Source of the DNA: Xenorhabdus koppenhoeferi
GTDB lineage: Bacteria; Pseudomonadota; Gammaproteobacteria; Enterobacterales; Enterobacteriaceae
DNA length: 64,000 nucleotides
Assembly (NCBI RefSeq): GCF_900116635.1
Contig: NZ_FPBJ01000009.1
Location: 28,090 to 92,089, forward strand
Direction of reading: 5' to 3'
In this document: positions 31,146 to 41,367 of the stretch, piece by piece
Numbering within the stretch: position 1 is the first letter of the stretch
How the letters are laid out: each line of letters begins with the position of its first letter
Notes under the pieces: generated by a model
What the model was told of the DNA's origin: nothing
Seen by the model: the letters and a program-made list of their open reading frames with translations, nothing else
Database searches by the model: none
Made by a program: the position numbers and the translations under genes

Positions 31146-31234
31146 CTATTACCTAAAGTTGTTATTAACAACTTCATTAATATTGTAAATTATTTCAAAT
31201 AGCAACTAAAATGTCATCAACATCTAGCGTCATT

Positions 31235-34200
31235 TTATAATTCTCCCGGCTTACGTGGTGGATTGCGGCCCGAAATGTTACTTGTGGAACTGCGGATTTC
31301 TTGCCCAAAAATATCAACACGCGCCTGAAATGGTGGGAATGGCAAAGTAATATCGTGTTTGCGGAATTCCTGCAAAATGTGTTGATGCACTTCATGGCGT
31401 GCAGGCATACGATGCCCCATTTCTGCGGCATAAGCGCGCAATTCATAAACTTGAATGCCTTGCTGTAGATCCACTAAATAAACTTCCGGTATCGGATTAT
31501 CCAGAATCAGCGGTGAGCTTTTTGCTGCGGCCATCAATATATCAGTGGCATTTGCTGATTCAATATCTACCGGAACAGGAATGGTCAGAACGATACGAGT
31601 GATAGTGTCAGACAGTGACCAGTTGATAAATTGTTCTGTAATGAATGCCCTGTTGGGAACGATAATTTCTTTTCTGTCCCAGTCAGACAGGGTGGTTGCC
31701 CGCGTATTAATCTTCGTGATGCTGCCTGTGAGGCCCCGGATAGTCACGGTATCACCAATCCGGATCGGTTTTTCAAATAAGATGATCAGGCCGGAAATGA
31801 TATTGGCGAAGATCTCTTGTAAACCAAAACCAAGCCCGACCCCCATTGCTGCAATCAGCCACTGGAGTTTCGACCACTCAATGCCTACCAGCGAGAAACC
31901 AACCAGACCACCAACGAGAGTGATACTGTATTTAGTCAGTGTCGTAATGGCATAACCTGTGCCCGGTGCCAGCTCCAAATGCTGTAAGAGTGCGAGTTCT
32001 AATAGTGCGGGAAGATTACGGACAAGCTGCGTAGTAATGATGATAACTAAGATCGCAATTAACACTGAACCCATAGTAATTGGCTGGACACTATCGACAC
32101 CATTGATGGTTGTGCTAACGTCCCAAAGCTGAATATTCTCGAGAAAAGAGAAGGCGGAGTGCAATTCAGACCACAATAGAATAAGTGAAACGAGGGCAAT
32201 CATCGTCAGGATCGAACGGACCAATCCCAACGATTGGGCACTGATTGCATCCAAATTGATGACGGGTTCTTCAACTTCGATTGCGCCTTCTACACTGCTA
32301 TTGATATTGGCTGAGTCTTCTTCACTTTTAGCACGTTGGGCCAATATCTCAGCGCGGCGCTGTTTGGCACGTTCAAAGGCAATTTTACGCCTTTGGATCA
32401 GCATCCATCGACGAATAATGTGGTAAATGACCAGTAAGAAGAACCAAATGGCGACAGACGTTTCCAAACGCCCCAGCAGAGCTTGTGAGGTTTGCAGATA
32501 GCCGAGGATCGCAGCAAATGCCGCTAATATTGGGGCAGAAAGCAGTATCCACCATAAAACGGAGCTAACGATATTTTCGCCTGAACCATGTTTATCCATG
32601 TAAAGCGGAATACCGGCGCGTTTTAGGCTGCTGGTCACCAGACTCAGGGAAATACAGAGCATGATGAAACAGAGCCTGCCGAGGGTTGTGGTAAATTCCC
32701 GGTCGCTGTAATGATTAAAGGTGATCAGTGCCATCATGAGAGGCACGATCAGGAAAATGGAAAGACGATAAAAACGCATTGCCCGTTTTATGCGTTCTTC
32801 CGGCCACCGAAAATGGGCAATAAATAAGCCATTGGGATGGGCAAACGCTGCACTCAGCATAAAGACCCACAGAACCGGCGTTGTTTCACGTACACCATTG
32901 CCGATTGCATTAGCCATCGGATACTGCCAGGCATTTTGCAGGCCATAACCAATGGCTGACCAGAGCATTGGCAGTGGTAATGCCGCGACGATAGACCAAA
33001 AAACGGTACGCAAGGTAAGGGTGAAATGGTCTTGTGTTACTTTGCCGATACGGTTGCTGGAGCGCTCAAGAAAAGCATGATATTGGCGATGTGAGCTAAT
33101 ACTGAAAATCACCAGCAGTAAAGTACCCACCAAATAGAGCAGGGTATCCTGTGTGGTCAGAATACTGTGGATTGCACCACCCAGTTGCGAAAATGTATCC
33201 AGGGATAGCAGACGTGTCAGATCTTGTACTACCTGCAATGGGTATTTCAGTGAAATGGGATTGACATCTGCAACCCAGAACAGATAACGGTGAGTCGCAT
33301 CCTGTACTTCTTTTAGGGCATCATTTAACTGGCTGGTGGAGACTTTGAGCTTTGTTAGCTCCAGTATTTCGTTGTCATATCCTGAAAGCAGGGAACTTAA
33401 CAGCTCTTTTCTTGTACGGATAAGTGAGTCATAGACTTTCTTTTGTGCCGGTGTCAGTGAGCTGTACGTTGGTAAATTTTGGTTGGTATCCCGTTGTGAA
33501 TGTCCCAGCATTTCTTCATGTTTCAGCCTTTCGACTCGCAATTCGACAATACTTCTGTCAAGTTGCTGGGATTTCGGCATATCAGGAACACGGGTGACTT
33601 GTGCTCTTAACACTTCTCCTAGTGCGGTGGAATCGCTCAGCCATTGTGCCTGCTCGCGGATGGTATTAAGCGTCTGGCGAACAGTCAGAATATCACTGGC
33701 GGCTTTGCGTTGCTGTGAGCTAATGGCATCCATATTTTGAGTTTGCTGGTTGAGCATTTGTGAGAGCTGGCGGTTTTGCTGAAGTTTATCTTGCAAAAAC
33801 TGAGGGAGTTGCCCGCCACTTTGTTCCGCCAACATTTCGGTATGTTCAAGTGCTGATTCTGCTTTCTGCTGGCGTTGGCTATTTAACTGACTGCGCAGTT
33901 GCTGGAGTTTAAGATCCAGTCGTTGGTAGCGTTTTTTGAATAAGTCAGCGCGAACACGGGCAATTTCTTGTCGATTATTGGCAGAAAGCTGGGCTATTTC
34001 CAGTTCATTGGTTGCTGCCTTACGGGCATTGATCTCTGCCTGAGCCAGAGTCAATTGTGCTTCCGCCAATGGAGTAGAAGGAGAACCCAAAGATTGGAGA
34101 CGGGAAATCGCCTCGGTCAGCAGACGTTTTGCCTCAACTTGTTGTTGAGGCAACTGATTAATAGAATCACTGATATCCCGGATCTTGTCTTGTTCTTGCT

Positions 34201-34579
34201 GTAATTGGCGCCCGTGTTCCAACAATTCGCTACTGGTCTGAATAATCTGTTGTTCCAGATTACTGATAGATTGATTGGCAGGAATAGGGGGAACAGTATC
34301 ACTTTCAGCAATAATTTTCTGGCGAAGCTCTTTGATGATAGAAGGAAAATTATCAATCGACTGTTGATATTCCTGAGTACGCTCGTTGGCAGATTTTGTA
34401 TCGTTAACCCAATTTATAGCCCCTTGAAGTGATTGCGCGATTTCAGAATCATGAGAATTCTTATTGTCTTCAACCTGCTTCAGCTCTTTTTTCAGTTGGG
34501 TATCATCCAACTGTGTTATAGCGGCAAAAGCTGGATTTGCAATCAGCAAGCTGAGAAGTAAACTGATAATCAGGTGCAC
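31235..34579 (-). CDS. mscM: Miniconductance mechanosensitive channel MscM
   Basis: 1114 residues (formerly YjeP; E. coli 1107). Sec signal peptide (IISLLLSLLIANPAFA), a long periplasmic Gln-rich coiled-coil domain (residues 25-430), about eleven membrane helices, then the MscS pore and beta domain with GLGFGLQEIFANIISGL and GDTVTIRGLTGSITKINTRA. Protects against hypo-osmotic shock. It follows psd by 46 bases, as in E. coli, where psd-mscM is cotranscribed. Confidence 0.95.
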   Translation of the reverse strand: MHLIISLLLSLLIANPAFAAITQLDDTQLKKELKQVEDNKNSHDSEIAQSLQGAINWVNDTKSANERTQEYQQSIDNFPSIIKELRQKIIAESDTVPPIPANQSISNLEQQIIQTSSELLEHGRQLQQEQDKIRDISDSINQLPQQQVEAKRLLTEAISRLQSLGSPSTPLAEAQLTLAQAEINARKAATNELEIAQLSANNRQEIARVRADLFKKRYQRLDLKLQQLRSQLNSQRQQKAESALEHTEMLAEQSGGQLPQFLQDKLQQNRQLSQMLNQQTQNMDAISSQQRKAASDILTVRQTLNTIREQAQWLSDSTALGEVLRAQVTRVPDMPKSQQLDRSIVELRVERLKHEEMLGHSQRDTNQNLPTYSSLTPAQKKVYDSLIRTRKELLSSLLSGYDNEILELTKLKVSTSQLNDALKEVQDATHRYLFWVADVNPISLKYPLQVVQDLTRLLSLDTFSQLGGAIHSILTTQDTLLYLVGTLLLVIFSISSHRQYHAFLERSSNRIGKVTQDHFTLTLRTVFWSIVAALPLPMLWSAIGYGLQNAWQYPMANAIGNGVRETTPVLWVFMLSAAFAHPNGLFIAHFRWPEERIKRAMRFYRLSIFLIVPLMMALITFNHYSDREFTTTLGRLCFIMLCISLSLVTSSLKRAGIPLYMDKHGSGENIVSSVLWWILLSAPILAAFAAILGYLQTSQALLGRLETSVAIWFFLLVIYHIIRRWMLIQRRKIAFERAKQRRAEILAQRAKSEEDSANINSSVEGAIEVEEPVINLDAISAQSLGLVRSILTMIALVSLILLWSELHSAFSFLENIQLWDVSTTINGVDSVQPITMGSVLIAILVIIITTQLVRNLPALLELALLQHLELAPGTGYAITTLTKYSITLVGGLVGFSLVGIEWSKLQWLIAAMGVGLGFGLQEIFANIISGLIILFEKPIRIGDTVTIRGLTGSITKINTRATTLSDWDRKEIIVPNRAFITEQFINWSLSDTITRIVLTIPVPVDIESANATDILMAAAKSSPLILDNPIPEVYLVDLQQGIQVYELRAYAAEMGHRMPARHEVHQHILQEFRKHDITLPFPPFQARVDIFGQEIRSSTSNISGRNPPRKPGEL

Positions 34580-34625
34580 AATAAGGGGCTCCTTGGCTTT
34601 AAAATTCGCTGACGATATCTTTAAT

Positions 34626-35525
34626 TCACTGATTCTCTGTATTCACAGTAGGTTCTTCTGATGCCACTGTCTGAGCCATTAAGCTCCCCATACGGGTTTG
34701 TGAACCACTGTATAAATTATTGGCAAAATGAATCTGATCGGAAGCAAACAGGTTGATGACAGTTGAACCGAGTTTGAAGCGCCCCATTTCCTCTCCCTTT
34801 TTCAGGGGAACAGCACCTTCCTGACCCTCTGTTGGGTAAGTCCAGCGTTTGATGATGCCCTCACGCGGTGGTGTGATACAACCACTCCAGACGGTTTCTA
34901 TACTGCCGACAATTGTCGCACCAACCAGAATTTGCACCATCGGTCCAAATTCTGTATCAAATAAACAGATGACACGCTCATTACGTGCAAACAAATTTGG
35001 AACATTAGCTGCTGTCAATGGATTGACTGAGAACAGATCGCCCGGGACATAGATCATCTCTTTTAGCACACCATCGCATGGCATATGGACACGGTGATAA
35101 TCTTTTGGTGATAAGTAAGTCGTGATGAACTGACCGTTGCGGAACTGCTCTGCCAGTTGATACTGCCCTGCCAGTAGCGCTTCTACAGTGTAATAGTGGC
35201 CCTTGGCCTGAATAATTTGATCTTCACGGATAGCCCCAAGCTGGCTGATGGTTCCGTCTGCGGGCAGAGCCAATTGAGTAGTCTCATTGACGATAGGGCG
35301 TACGTCCTCTTTTAAAGGACGGATAAAGAACTCATTGAATGTTGAGTAAGCGGTGAATGAAGGATCTTTTGCTTCATTCATGTCTACTTTATAGGCTTTG
35401 GCAAAAGCCTTGATGGCGAGCTGTGTCATCCAGCCCGCCTTTTTATTGGCAAACCAGCCTGCTAAATGTGTAATACATTGTTTTGGCAGTAAATATTGTA
35501 AACTGATTTTAATATTATCCAGCAC
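34626..35525 (-). CDS. psd: Phosphatidylserine decarboxylase proenzyme
   Basis: 299 residues from the GTG at 35525 ([14 protein letters not shown]), preceded by AGAGG; the frame runs open to 35585 but the extra 20 residues have no counterpart in the family. It makes phosphatidylethanolamine in the inner membrane. The self-cleavage motif LGST (in [13 protein letters not shown]) yields the pyruvoyl group on the small alpha subunit. The conserved [13 protein letters not shown] segment carries catalytic histidines. The C-terminal tail is shorter than in E. coli. Confidence 0.95.
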   Translation of the reverse strand: MLDNIKISLQYLLPKQCITHLAGWFANKKAGWMTQLAIKAFAKAYKVDMNEAKDPSFTAYSTFNEFFIRPLKEDVRPIVNETTQLALPADGTISQLGAIREDQIIQAKGHYYTVEALLAGQYQLAEQFRNGQFITTYLSPKDYHRVHMPCDGVLKEMIYVPGDLFSVNPLTAANVPNLFARNERVICLFDTEFGPMVQILVGATIVGSIETVWSGCITPPREGIIKRWTYPTEGQEGAVPLKKGEEMGRFKLGSTVINLFASDQIHFANNLYSGSQTRMGSLMAQTVASEEPTVNTENQ

Positions 35526-35619
35526 GTCAACCTCTTGGATTTTTTCTTGGCAAATTGGACAAAAGTCTACCATTGTACCTGCCATTGTTTTTAATGTCAG
35601 TGTATCGTTAATTATTGTC

Positions 35620-36681
35620 TTATTTTTGACTGTCTGTAAAATTTCGGCGTGGTTTAACCTGTGCCATACTTTCTAAGATTCGCTGATAATTCTCGAAACG
35701 TTCTTCTGCAATATCATCTTGATCCAATGCTTCCCTCAAGGCGCAGCCTGGATCATCTTGATGTTTGCAATCGCGGAATTTACATCTGCCAAGGTATTTA
35801 CGGAACTCAATAAAGCCTTGTGTAACTTGTTCTGGCGTTAAATGCCATAAACCAAATTCACGAACACCTGGAGAATCAATCACATCTCCGCCCAGAGGGA
35901 AATGGTAAAGACGTGCGGTGGTGGTGGTATGCTGACCGAGCCCCGAATTGTCCGAGACCTCATTGACCAGAATATTTTCTGCATTATCCGGCAGTAATGT
36001 ATTGAGCAGGCTTGATTTTCCAACCCCTGATTGTCCTGCAAAGATACTGATTTTATCAGCCAGCAGTGAGATAAGTTCAGGGATACCTTCTCCGGTATAG
36101 CTGGAAACTTCCAATACGCGATAGCCGATATGACGGTAAATATCCATGACGCTGTTAACCCAGTCACGGCTTTCTGCATCCAGTAAATCAATTTTGTTGA
36201 GGACGATCAAAGGCTCGATATTGAGTGTTTCACAAGCAACTAAATAACGATCGATAATATTCAGAGAGAGTTCTGGCAAGATAGCGGAAACAATCACGAT
36301 TTGGTTGATATTTGACGCAATGGGTTTGATGCCATCGTAGTAATCGGGGCGTGTAAGAACAGAGGTACGTTCATGAACTGCTTCGACTATCCCGTTAACT
36401 TTGACATCAGATTGCAGTTGTAGCGCAGGGCGCCATACAACGCGATCTCCTGTGACTAATGAACGGATTGTTCTTCTGATATTGCAACGCTGTATGGAAG
36501 CATCATCGGCTTCGATATCGGCATGTTGCCCAAATCGGCTGATTACCAGACCTTCCTGTGGCTCGCCAAACTGGCTGTCATCCACTTCTGGTTTATTGGA
36601 CTCAGCCTTCTTATTCAGCCTGCGCTGATGGTTGGCTTGTACACGGCGTTGCTGCCCTTTGGAGAGTTTATTTTTAGCCAC
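35620..36681 (-). CDS. rsgA: Ribosome small-subunit-dependent GTPase A
   Basis: 353 residues. Circularly permuted GTPase for late 30S assembly: basic N-terminus ([20 protein letters not shown]), OB domain, then G4 NKIDLL, G1 [12 protein letters not shown]3 DSPG in that order, and a C-terminal zinc knuckle ([15 protein letters not shown]). Transcribed away from orn, with psd and mscM downstream. Confidence 0.97.
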   Translation of the reverse strand: MAKNKLSKGQQRRVQANHQRRLNKKAESNKPEVDDSQFGEPQEGLVISRFGQHADIEADDASIQRCNIRRTIRSLVTGDRVVWRPALQLQSDVKVNGIVEAVHERTSVLTRPDYYDGIKPIASNINQIVIVSAILPELSLNIIDRYLVACETLNIEPLIVLNKIDLLDAESRDWVNSVMDIYRHIGYRVLEVSSYTGEGIPELISLLADKISIFAGQSGVGKSSLLNTLLPDNAENILVNEVSDNSGLGQHTTTTARLYHFPLGGDVIDSPGVREFGLWHLTPEQVTQGFIEFRKYLGRCKFRDCKHQDDPGCALREALDQDDIAEERFENYQRILESMAQVKPRRNFTDSQK

Positions 36682-36791
36682 CGAACCTCACTTATTTCAT
36701 CTATCTTGCTGATTATCGCTGTGAGCTATCAAAAACGTTATGATACATCACGGATACAGACTACCTGTTTTGAAGGAAACTAGGATATATC

Positions 36792-37337
36792 ATGTCAAAA
36801 AGTGAGAACAATCTTATCTGGATAGATTTAGAGATGACTGGGCTAGATCCAGAGCGTGATCGCATAATTGAAATTGCGACCATTGTTACCGACCCGGAAT
36901 TGAATATCCTCGCGGAAGGTCCTGTTATCGCGGTACACCAGTCCGATGAGCAACTGGCATTGATGGATGACTGGAACGTACGGACACACACAGCCAGTGG
37001 GTTGGTGGAACGAGTAAAGCAGAGCCAATGTGGTGATGAGCAAGCAGAAAAAGCCACCATTGCTTTTCTGGAACAATGGGTGCCGGCAGGAAAATCCCCG
37101 ATTTGTGGCAATAGTGTGGGGCAGGATCGTCGCTTTTTGTTCCGTTATATGCCTGAATTGGAAAAATATTTTCACTACCGCTACTTGGATGTCAGTACGC
37201 TTAAAGAATTGGGTCGTCGCTGGAAGCCTGAGATGCTATCTGGTTTCAGCAAGAAAAACACCCATCAGGCATTGGATGACATTCGGGAGTCTATTGCTGA
37301 GTTAGTGTATTACCGAGAGCATTTTATCCAGAAATAA
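36792..37337 (+). CDS. orn: Oligoribonuclease
   Basis: 181 residues, same length as E. coli Orn. DEDDh 3'-5' exonuclease that finishes RNA decay by cleaving dinucleotides, including pGpG from c-di-GMP. Motif [15 protein letters not shown] (residues 10-23), motif II region, and motif [14 protein letters not shown] with the catalytic His and Asp. Divergent from rsgA. Confidence 0.98.
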   Translation: MSKSENNLIWIDLEMTGLDPERDRIIEIATIVTDPELNILAEGPVIAVHQSDEQLALMDDWNVRTHTASGLVERVKQSQCGDEQAEKATIAFLEQWVPAGKSPICGNSVGQDRRFLFRYMPELEKYFHYRYLDVSTLKELGRRWKPEMLSGFSKKNTHQALDDIRESIAELVYYREHFIQK

Positions 37338-37454
37338 GAGGTTGAGTGTGGTACAAATTCGTATCTAAGTCGTCTCTGTGTTGATGATTAAGCTGATATT
37401 TTGCTGATTTAATCATCAGCCAGAGAGAAAAAATGATTTTTTGTGTTTTAGGGC

Positions 37455-37482
37455 TTGCCAGAAGAATAATTCCTCGTATAAT
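37455..37482 (+). promoter_or_regulatory. Promoter of tRNA-Gly copy 1
   Basis: TTGCCA at 37455-37460, 16-base spacer, perfect TATAAT at 37477-37482, then a GC-rich discriminator (GCGCTCCCC). Fits a stringently controlled tRNA promoter; the tRNA begins 52 bases on. Confidence 0.85.
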
Positions 37483-37533
37483 GCGCTCCCCGTACCGGAG
37501 AAAATTTCGAAAGTACAGCACACCAAAATTTAA

Positions 37534-37609
<76 letters not shown>

Positions 37610-37715
37610 AATCTTATCTCGATTTATGATTTTATCTCTTCCTTAGCCACAGCCACCAAAGCCTTAAGCAAATTCCCTGAAATAACTGTGAATGCATATC
37701 GATTCGAGAAAAAGA

Positions 37716-37743
37716 TAGCGTGCATGGTAAATTACGCACGCTA
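37716..37743. terminator. Hairpin between tRNA-Gly 1 and the oxidase gene
   Basis: TAGCGTGC (37716-37723) and GCACGCTA (37736-37743), perfect 8-bp stem, 12-base loop. No T-run follows on the plus strand, so terminator function is uncertain. The oxidase gene ends 48 bases further on. Confidence 0.45.
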
Positions 37744-37790
37744 CCTCCGGTTATGCTATTTAATGCATCTAAATAGGCATTGCTTATTAT

Positions 37791-39224
37791 TTATGACCAA
37801 ACGTCATAGTACTCTAGCAAGCGTTTTTTAATCTTGTCATCGTAGTGAGAGAAAGCGATAACCTCCGGAGGTGGTGTAAAGTGGGGGTGGAGAGAATTCA
37901 CCAAACTCTCATAACGGTGTAACAGTCCTTCCTGAATCACCGGTTCCCAATTCGGTTTGATATCCCAAAGGCATTCATAACCCATGCCCAGCATTTGCGA
38001 CGTAGTTTCTTTTGCTACCACGTCTCGGGAAAGGCCGGCTAATGGTGCCCGTATAGGGGTAAAATCACTGAGATCGATATCCGCATTGCTTTCCCCATAT
38101 ATTGCATTGGCGATATAGTCAGCCAGTAAGGGGGATTGGTGCAGTCCATCCCGATAAGTGCCGGTCACAAGCCAGAGTCCATCTATTCCACATTCTCCAA
38201 TAAGCGGAAAACCATCTGCCGATATTGGTCTGTTGCCTACTTGGATTGAGACTATCTCAGAATAGTACAAATCTGTATGGAGCTGTTCAACCGCACACTC
38301 AAGCAGGAACTGTACATCTGATACGGCTGCTTGAGTCCGGGGATTATTTTTTAAGATATTGGTTGCGCCGATATATAAAATACCGTCATTTCTTGGTACG
38401 CAATGCAAACCACATGCGAACGCACGATTAGGTGTCCGAATGACAGATGATGGCAATTCCATGCCTTCTGGAAGTTTAAGTAATATGGAAATGCCGTTGC
38501 CTGAGAATAGCGGTGGAATTCGTTTTGTGATGTCTGGCATATCAGCAAGGATATCCAGTGAATGCACACCTGCCGCTATAATGACTTTATCGGCCAAAAT
38601 CGTTTCGCCATCCTCGAGTTCAACGCCAGTAATAATTTTATCTTTTGATAGAACGCGCTTGGCATTTTTTGCGATGATAGTCCCCCCTTCAGCTACAAAA
38701 GCAGAATCCAGCACATCGAGCAGCAGATGGGAATTTACGGCGTGTTCATCGGGGATGTAAAGACTCATTAACGGCCGAACAAGCTCGTTGGGTTTTAACC
38801 AAGTAATTTGTTTAGGGGCAACCGTTTCATAAGGTTCGTTATAAGTGGTCAGAACATCTTCGATTGCATGAAAATTATCAGTATCTATTTCGTCTGTTCC
38901 GGCAGTGTTAAGAATGACATGTGTCCCTTGTGCAGTAAAAAGTGATTGATGGTTGCCGGATGAGTCTGCGAGCCTTTTAGCCCATTGTGGCCATCGTTTT
39001 TTGGCGTTGAAATCCATACTGACTTTCAGCTTTCCATGCTGACTTGCTATTAGACCTGTTGTGACTTCACCAAAACAGCCATTCATGGCTCCTGCCGCGT
39101 TGGAAGCGGCATTACTTCTATCCAGACTACCGACGCGGCAGATTGAATACTTTCTGCTGGCGAGTTCATAGGAAATCGAACTGGAGATTGCACCTGAGCC
39201 TACAACAATTACATCGTATTTCAT
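37791..39224 (-). CDS. DAO-family FAD-dependent oxidoreductase
   Basis: 477 residues from the ATG at 39224, chosen for the AAGGAG site 8 bases upstream; the frame is open to 39314. Rossmann FAD-binding start VIVVGSGAISSSISYELASR (the third Gly of GxGxxG is Ser), a central substrate domain, and the DAO C-terminal signature NRPISADGFPLIGE followed by TGTYRDGLHQSPLLADYIA. The family includes glycine oxidase, D-amino acid dehydrogenase and HcnC-like enzymes, so an amine or amino acid substrate is likely. It is about 100 residues longer than glycine oxidases. Upstream it has the ATTCAA-N8-TTGAAT palindrome also found at the neighbouring exporter. Exact substrate unknown. Confidence 0.75.
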   Translation of the reverse strand: MKYDVIVVGSGAISSSISYELASRKYSICRVGSLDRSNAASNAAGAMNGCFGEVTTGLIASQHGKLKVSMDFNAKKRWPQWAKRLADSSGNHQSLFTAQGTHVILNTAGTDEIDTDNFHAIEDVLTTYNEPYETVAPKQITWLKPNELVRPLMSLYIPDEHAVNSHLLLDVLDSAFVAEGGTIIAKNAKRVLSKDKIITGVELEDGETILADKVIIAAGVHSLDILADMPDITKRIPPLFSGNGISILLKLPEGMELPSSVIRTPNRAFACGLHCVPRNDGILYIGATNILKNNPRTQAAVSDVQFLLECAVEQLHTDLYYSEIVSIQVGNRPISADGFPLIGECGIDGLWLVTGTYRDGLHQSPLLADYIANAIYGESNADIDLSDFTPIRAPLAGLSRDVVAKETTSQMLGMGYECLWDIKPNWEPVIQEGLLHRYESLVNSLHPHFTPPPEVIAFSHYDDKIKKRLLEYYDVWS

Positions 39225-39357
39225 GATATTGCTCCTTATAAATTCCCGTCGCGGGTTTTGAAACAGCCATTTGTACACATTTTCTGCGTAGCAATGGCAA
39301 CAAGGCATTCTCAAGTACGATTCTCTAGAACTGTTTTTTTACCTTTAACATATAAAT

Positions 39358-39377
39358 ATTCAAAATTTTGATTGAAT
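39358..39377. promoter_or_regulatory. Palindromic operator ATTCAA-N8-TTGAAT, site 1
   Basis: ATTCAA, centre AATTTTGA, TTGAAT, extended by one more T/A pair. It lies 134-153 bases upstream of the oxidase start. Same motif as sites 2 and 3. Confidence 0.7.
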
Positions 39378-39538
39378 AATATGTGGGCATATTTGAGTCT
39401 GTCAACTTGAAGTTTTCATCTATGTGGTACATGAAATGTTTAATTATATTCGATTGAATTTAAAGTATTTATTGTTGTTTTTTCTATTTTTTTATTGCTT
39501 TGTGATTGGTAAAGTAGTGGGTGTTATACAGTTTTATA

Positions 39539-39558
39539 ATTCAATAAATAAATTGAAT
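39539..39558. promoter_or_regulatory. Palindromic operator ATTCAA-N8-TTGAAT, site 2
   Basis: ATTCAA, centre TAAATAAA, TTGAAT. Second copy in the gap between the exporter and the oxidase gene, 181 bases from site 1. Confidence 0.65.
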
Positions 39559-39693
39559 TTTATAATTAATGATGTGGGAAGGGGACATTCTCCAGTACAT
39601 CGGGATAGAGAACAAATTTAAGAGTAAATTTTTTAATATGATGAAACCGTTTTGGGCAGCCAGTACTGAATTAGCTTAAAGTGCGGAATTTTT

Positions 39694-39843
39694 TTATTTA
39701 CGCAATGACTTCAAGAAGGTGTTATCACGTGAGATCAAATAGCCAATATCTGCAACAGTGACGCCAAACACCTCCATCAACAATGGCATCATCATACCCA
39801 CGACCATAAATTCAGAGGTCGTGAGTATGAATATCGTCTTGAA
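39694..39843 (-). pseudogene. N-terminal remnant of an MFS transporter
   Basis: Directly after the stop of the DHA2 exporter, another frame reads KTIFILTTSEFMVVGMMMPL and then LMEVFGVTVADIGYLIS before running into a stop at 39694-39696. This is the typical first helix and loop of a 12-helix MFS efflux protein (AraJ/YdhP-like). No start codon is kept at the 5' side, and the sequence diverges after YLIS. It is a leftover of a second, deleted transporter. Confidence 0.65.
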
Positions 39844-39845
39844 CT

Positions 39846-41285
39846 TTATTCATGGCGAGGTTTGCCTGGTACGACAGAACTTCGGCTTGTAAGCAAAAGC
39901 GCTATCAACGCTGCAATAGCATAAGCCGCAGCAGCAGTTCCGAATGCCCATATGTAGCCATCAATGGTATCTATTTGTGTTGCAGCCACAGCCATTAATG
40001 CTGAAAGACCAACGGTTGGGCCGAGTTCCATAGCTGTATTCATGACCCCGCCGGCAAGTCCTGCCTGATGCTGTGGTACATTCATTGTAGAAAGTACGGC
40101 AGCGCCTGCAAAAGCAAGTGACATACCGATTGCTACCAAAATTAGACTTGGCAGTAATCCAGCAATATAAGTTGTATTTCTATCAATACCAACCAACAAT
40201 CCAAAACCGAGCGCAGAGATTAGTAGACCAGCACTCGTCACTGGTGCTGCTCCGATGCGACCAACCAGAGGTGCTGCCATTTGTCCTGTCGCGATGAGTG
40301 CGATTGCGAACGGCAGGAATGCGGTGGCGGTCATCAATGGTGTCCATCCCAACTCTTGCTGGAGATAGAGTGACAAAATAAAGTTGATAACGCCCGATCC
40401 AACGGCAGCAAGGAACATGCCAAACAACCCGGTGAGACGGTATCGTTCAAAAACAAATCCCGGTGGAAGAAGGGGATTACGGACAAGACGTTCGATCAAA
40501 GCAAAGGCAATTAATAAGCCAAGACCAGTCAGCAAGGGGGTCAGAACGACTGATGATGTCCATGAATGATCGCCTGTTAATATCAGTCCATAGCTACTTA
40601 AGGAAATGCCGAATGTGGCAAGTATCGCACCAATCAGATCCAGTTTAGGCCGATGTTGTTGAGATTCATCAATTCCGGCTGGAAGTATGCGAATGCTTAT
40701 TAAGCCAATGATTGAAACGATAACCGGAACAGCAAACATCCACCGCCAGGAAATCCAGGTTGTTACTACCCCTGAAAGAATAAATCCTGAGACGGCACCG
40801 AGAACAGAAACGCCCCCCCACGTCGCCATTGCCCGGCCAAAAGCACTGGGTTCTGGGAACAATGCCCGCAGCACTGCCATTGCTGCTGGTGCTATCAGGG
40901 CGCCACCCACTCCTTGAGCAAAGCGCATGGCGACAAGCACTTTGAAATTGGGGGCAATGCCGGCAATCACGGAGGATATACCGAAGATAAATAAACCAAT
41001 AGCTAACATCCGTCGTCCCTGAAATCTATCTGCCAACCGCCCACCAAAAAGTAGCAAGCCACTGAATGGAAGCCCGTAGGCAGCGAGTACAAGAAGTAAA
41101 TCGGCAGGTGTGATATTGAATTCTATCGCGATTTTTGGAAGTGGAACGGTGATCAATGCAATTGTGAAGATCAACGTGGTTTGAACGATCGCCAGGATCG
41201 TGAATGCCGGACGCTGAGTACTATTTTTGGGCATTGTTGGTTGCGATTGATCGTTGTTTCTGGATGGCAAATTATTTGGCGACAT
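39846..41285 (-). CDS. DHA2-type MFS efflux transporter
   Basis: 479 residues from the ATG at 41285 (MSPNNLPSRNND), with AGGAG upstream; the frame is open to 41339. About fourteen helices. Motif A-like loop GGRLADRFQGRRML (about residue 80) and motif C-like GGVSVLGAVSGFILSGVV mark a drug:H+ antiporter of the DHA2 family. It lies upstream of the oxidase gene on the same strand, but a 620-base gap with its own operators separates them. Probably exports a product or substrate related to the oxidase (inference). Confidence 0.85.
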   Translation of the reverse strand: MSPNNLPSRNNDQSQPTMPKNSTQRPAFTILAIVQTTLIFTIALITVPLPKIAIEFNITPADLLLVLAAYGLPFSGLLLFGGRLADRFQGRRMLAIGLFIFGISSVIAGIAPNFKVLVAMRFAQGVGGALIAPAAMAVLRALFPEPSAFGRAMATWGGVSVLGAVSGFILSGVVTTWISWRWMFAVPVIVSIIGLISIRILPAGIDESQQHRPKLDLIGAILATFGISLSSYGLILTGDHSWTSSVVLTPLLTGLGLLIAFALIERLVRNPLLPPGFVFERYRLTGLFGMFLAAVGSGVINFILSLYLQQELGWTPLMTATAFLPFAIALIATGQMAAPLVGRIGAAPVTSAGLLISALGFGLLVGIDRNTTYIAGLLPSLILVAIGMSLAFAGAAVLSTMNVPQHQAGLAGGVMNTAMELGPTVGLSALMAVAATQIDTIDGYIWAFGTAAAAYAIAALIALLLTSRSSVVPGKPRHE

Positions 41286-41347
41286 TATGCAAACTCCTGA
41301 TTGACAAAAACGCAGTATAAAACACGATGACCTCACCAAAATAACAC

Positions 41348-41367
41348 ATTCAATTTAATGATTGAAT
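41348..41367. promoter_or_regulatory. Palindromic operator ATTCAA-N8-TTGAAT, site 3
   Basis: ATTCAA, centre TTTAATGA, TTGAAT, extended to CATTCAAT/ATTGAATG. It lies 63-82 bases upstream of the exporter start, a normal operator position. Confidence 0.75.

Larger units (their letters stand above)
39225..39693. other. Control region of the oxidase/exporter module
   Basis: AT-rich, with two copies of the 20-bp palindrome described separately. A 65-codon frame at 39424-39621 encodes one hydrophobic helix (YLLLFFLFFYCFVIGKVVG) but has no family I know, no good ribosome site, and contains a palindrome; I do not count it as a gene. Confidence 0.5.

Noticed and set aside
39424..39621. 65-codon ORF with one hydrophobic helix
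   Set aside because: AT-rich sequence easily gives such a helix; no ribosome site, and one of the repeated palindromes lies inside it. Kept as regulatory region instead.
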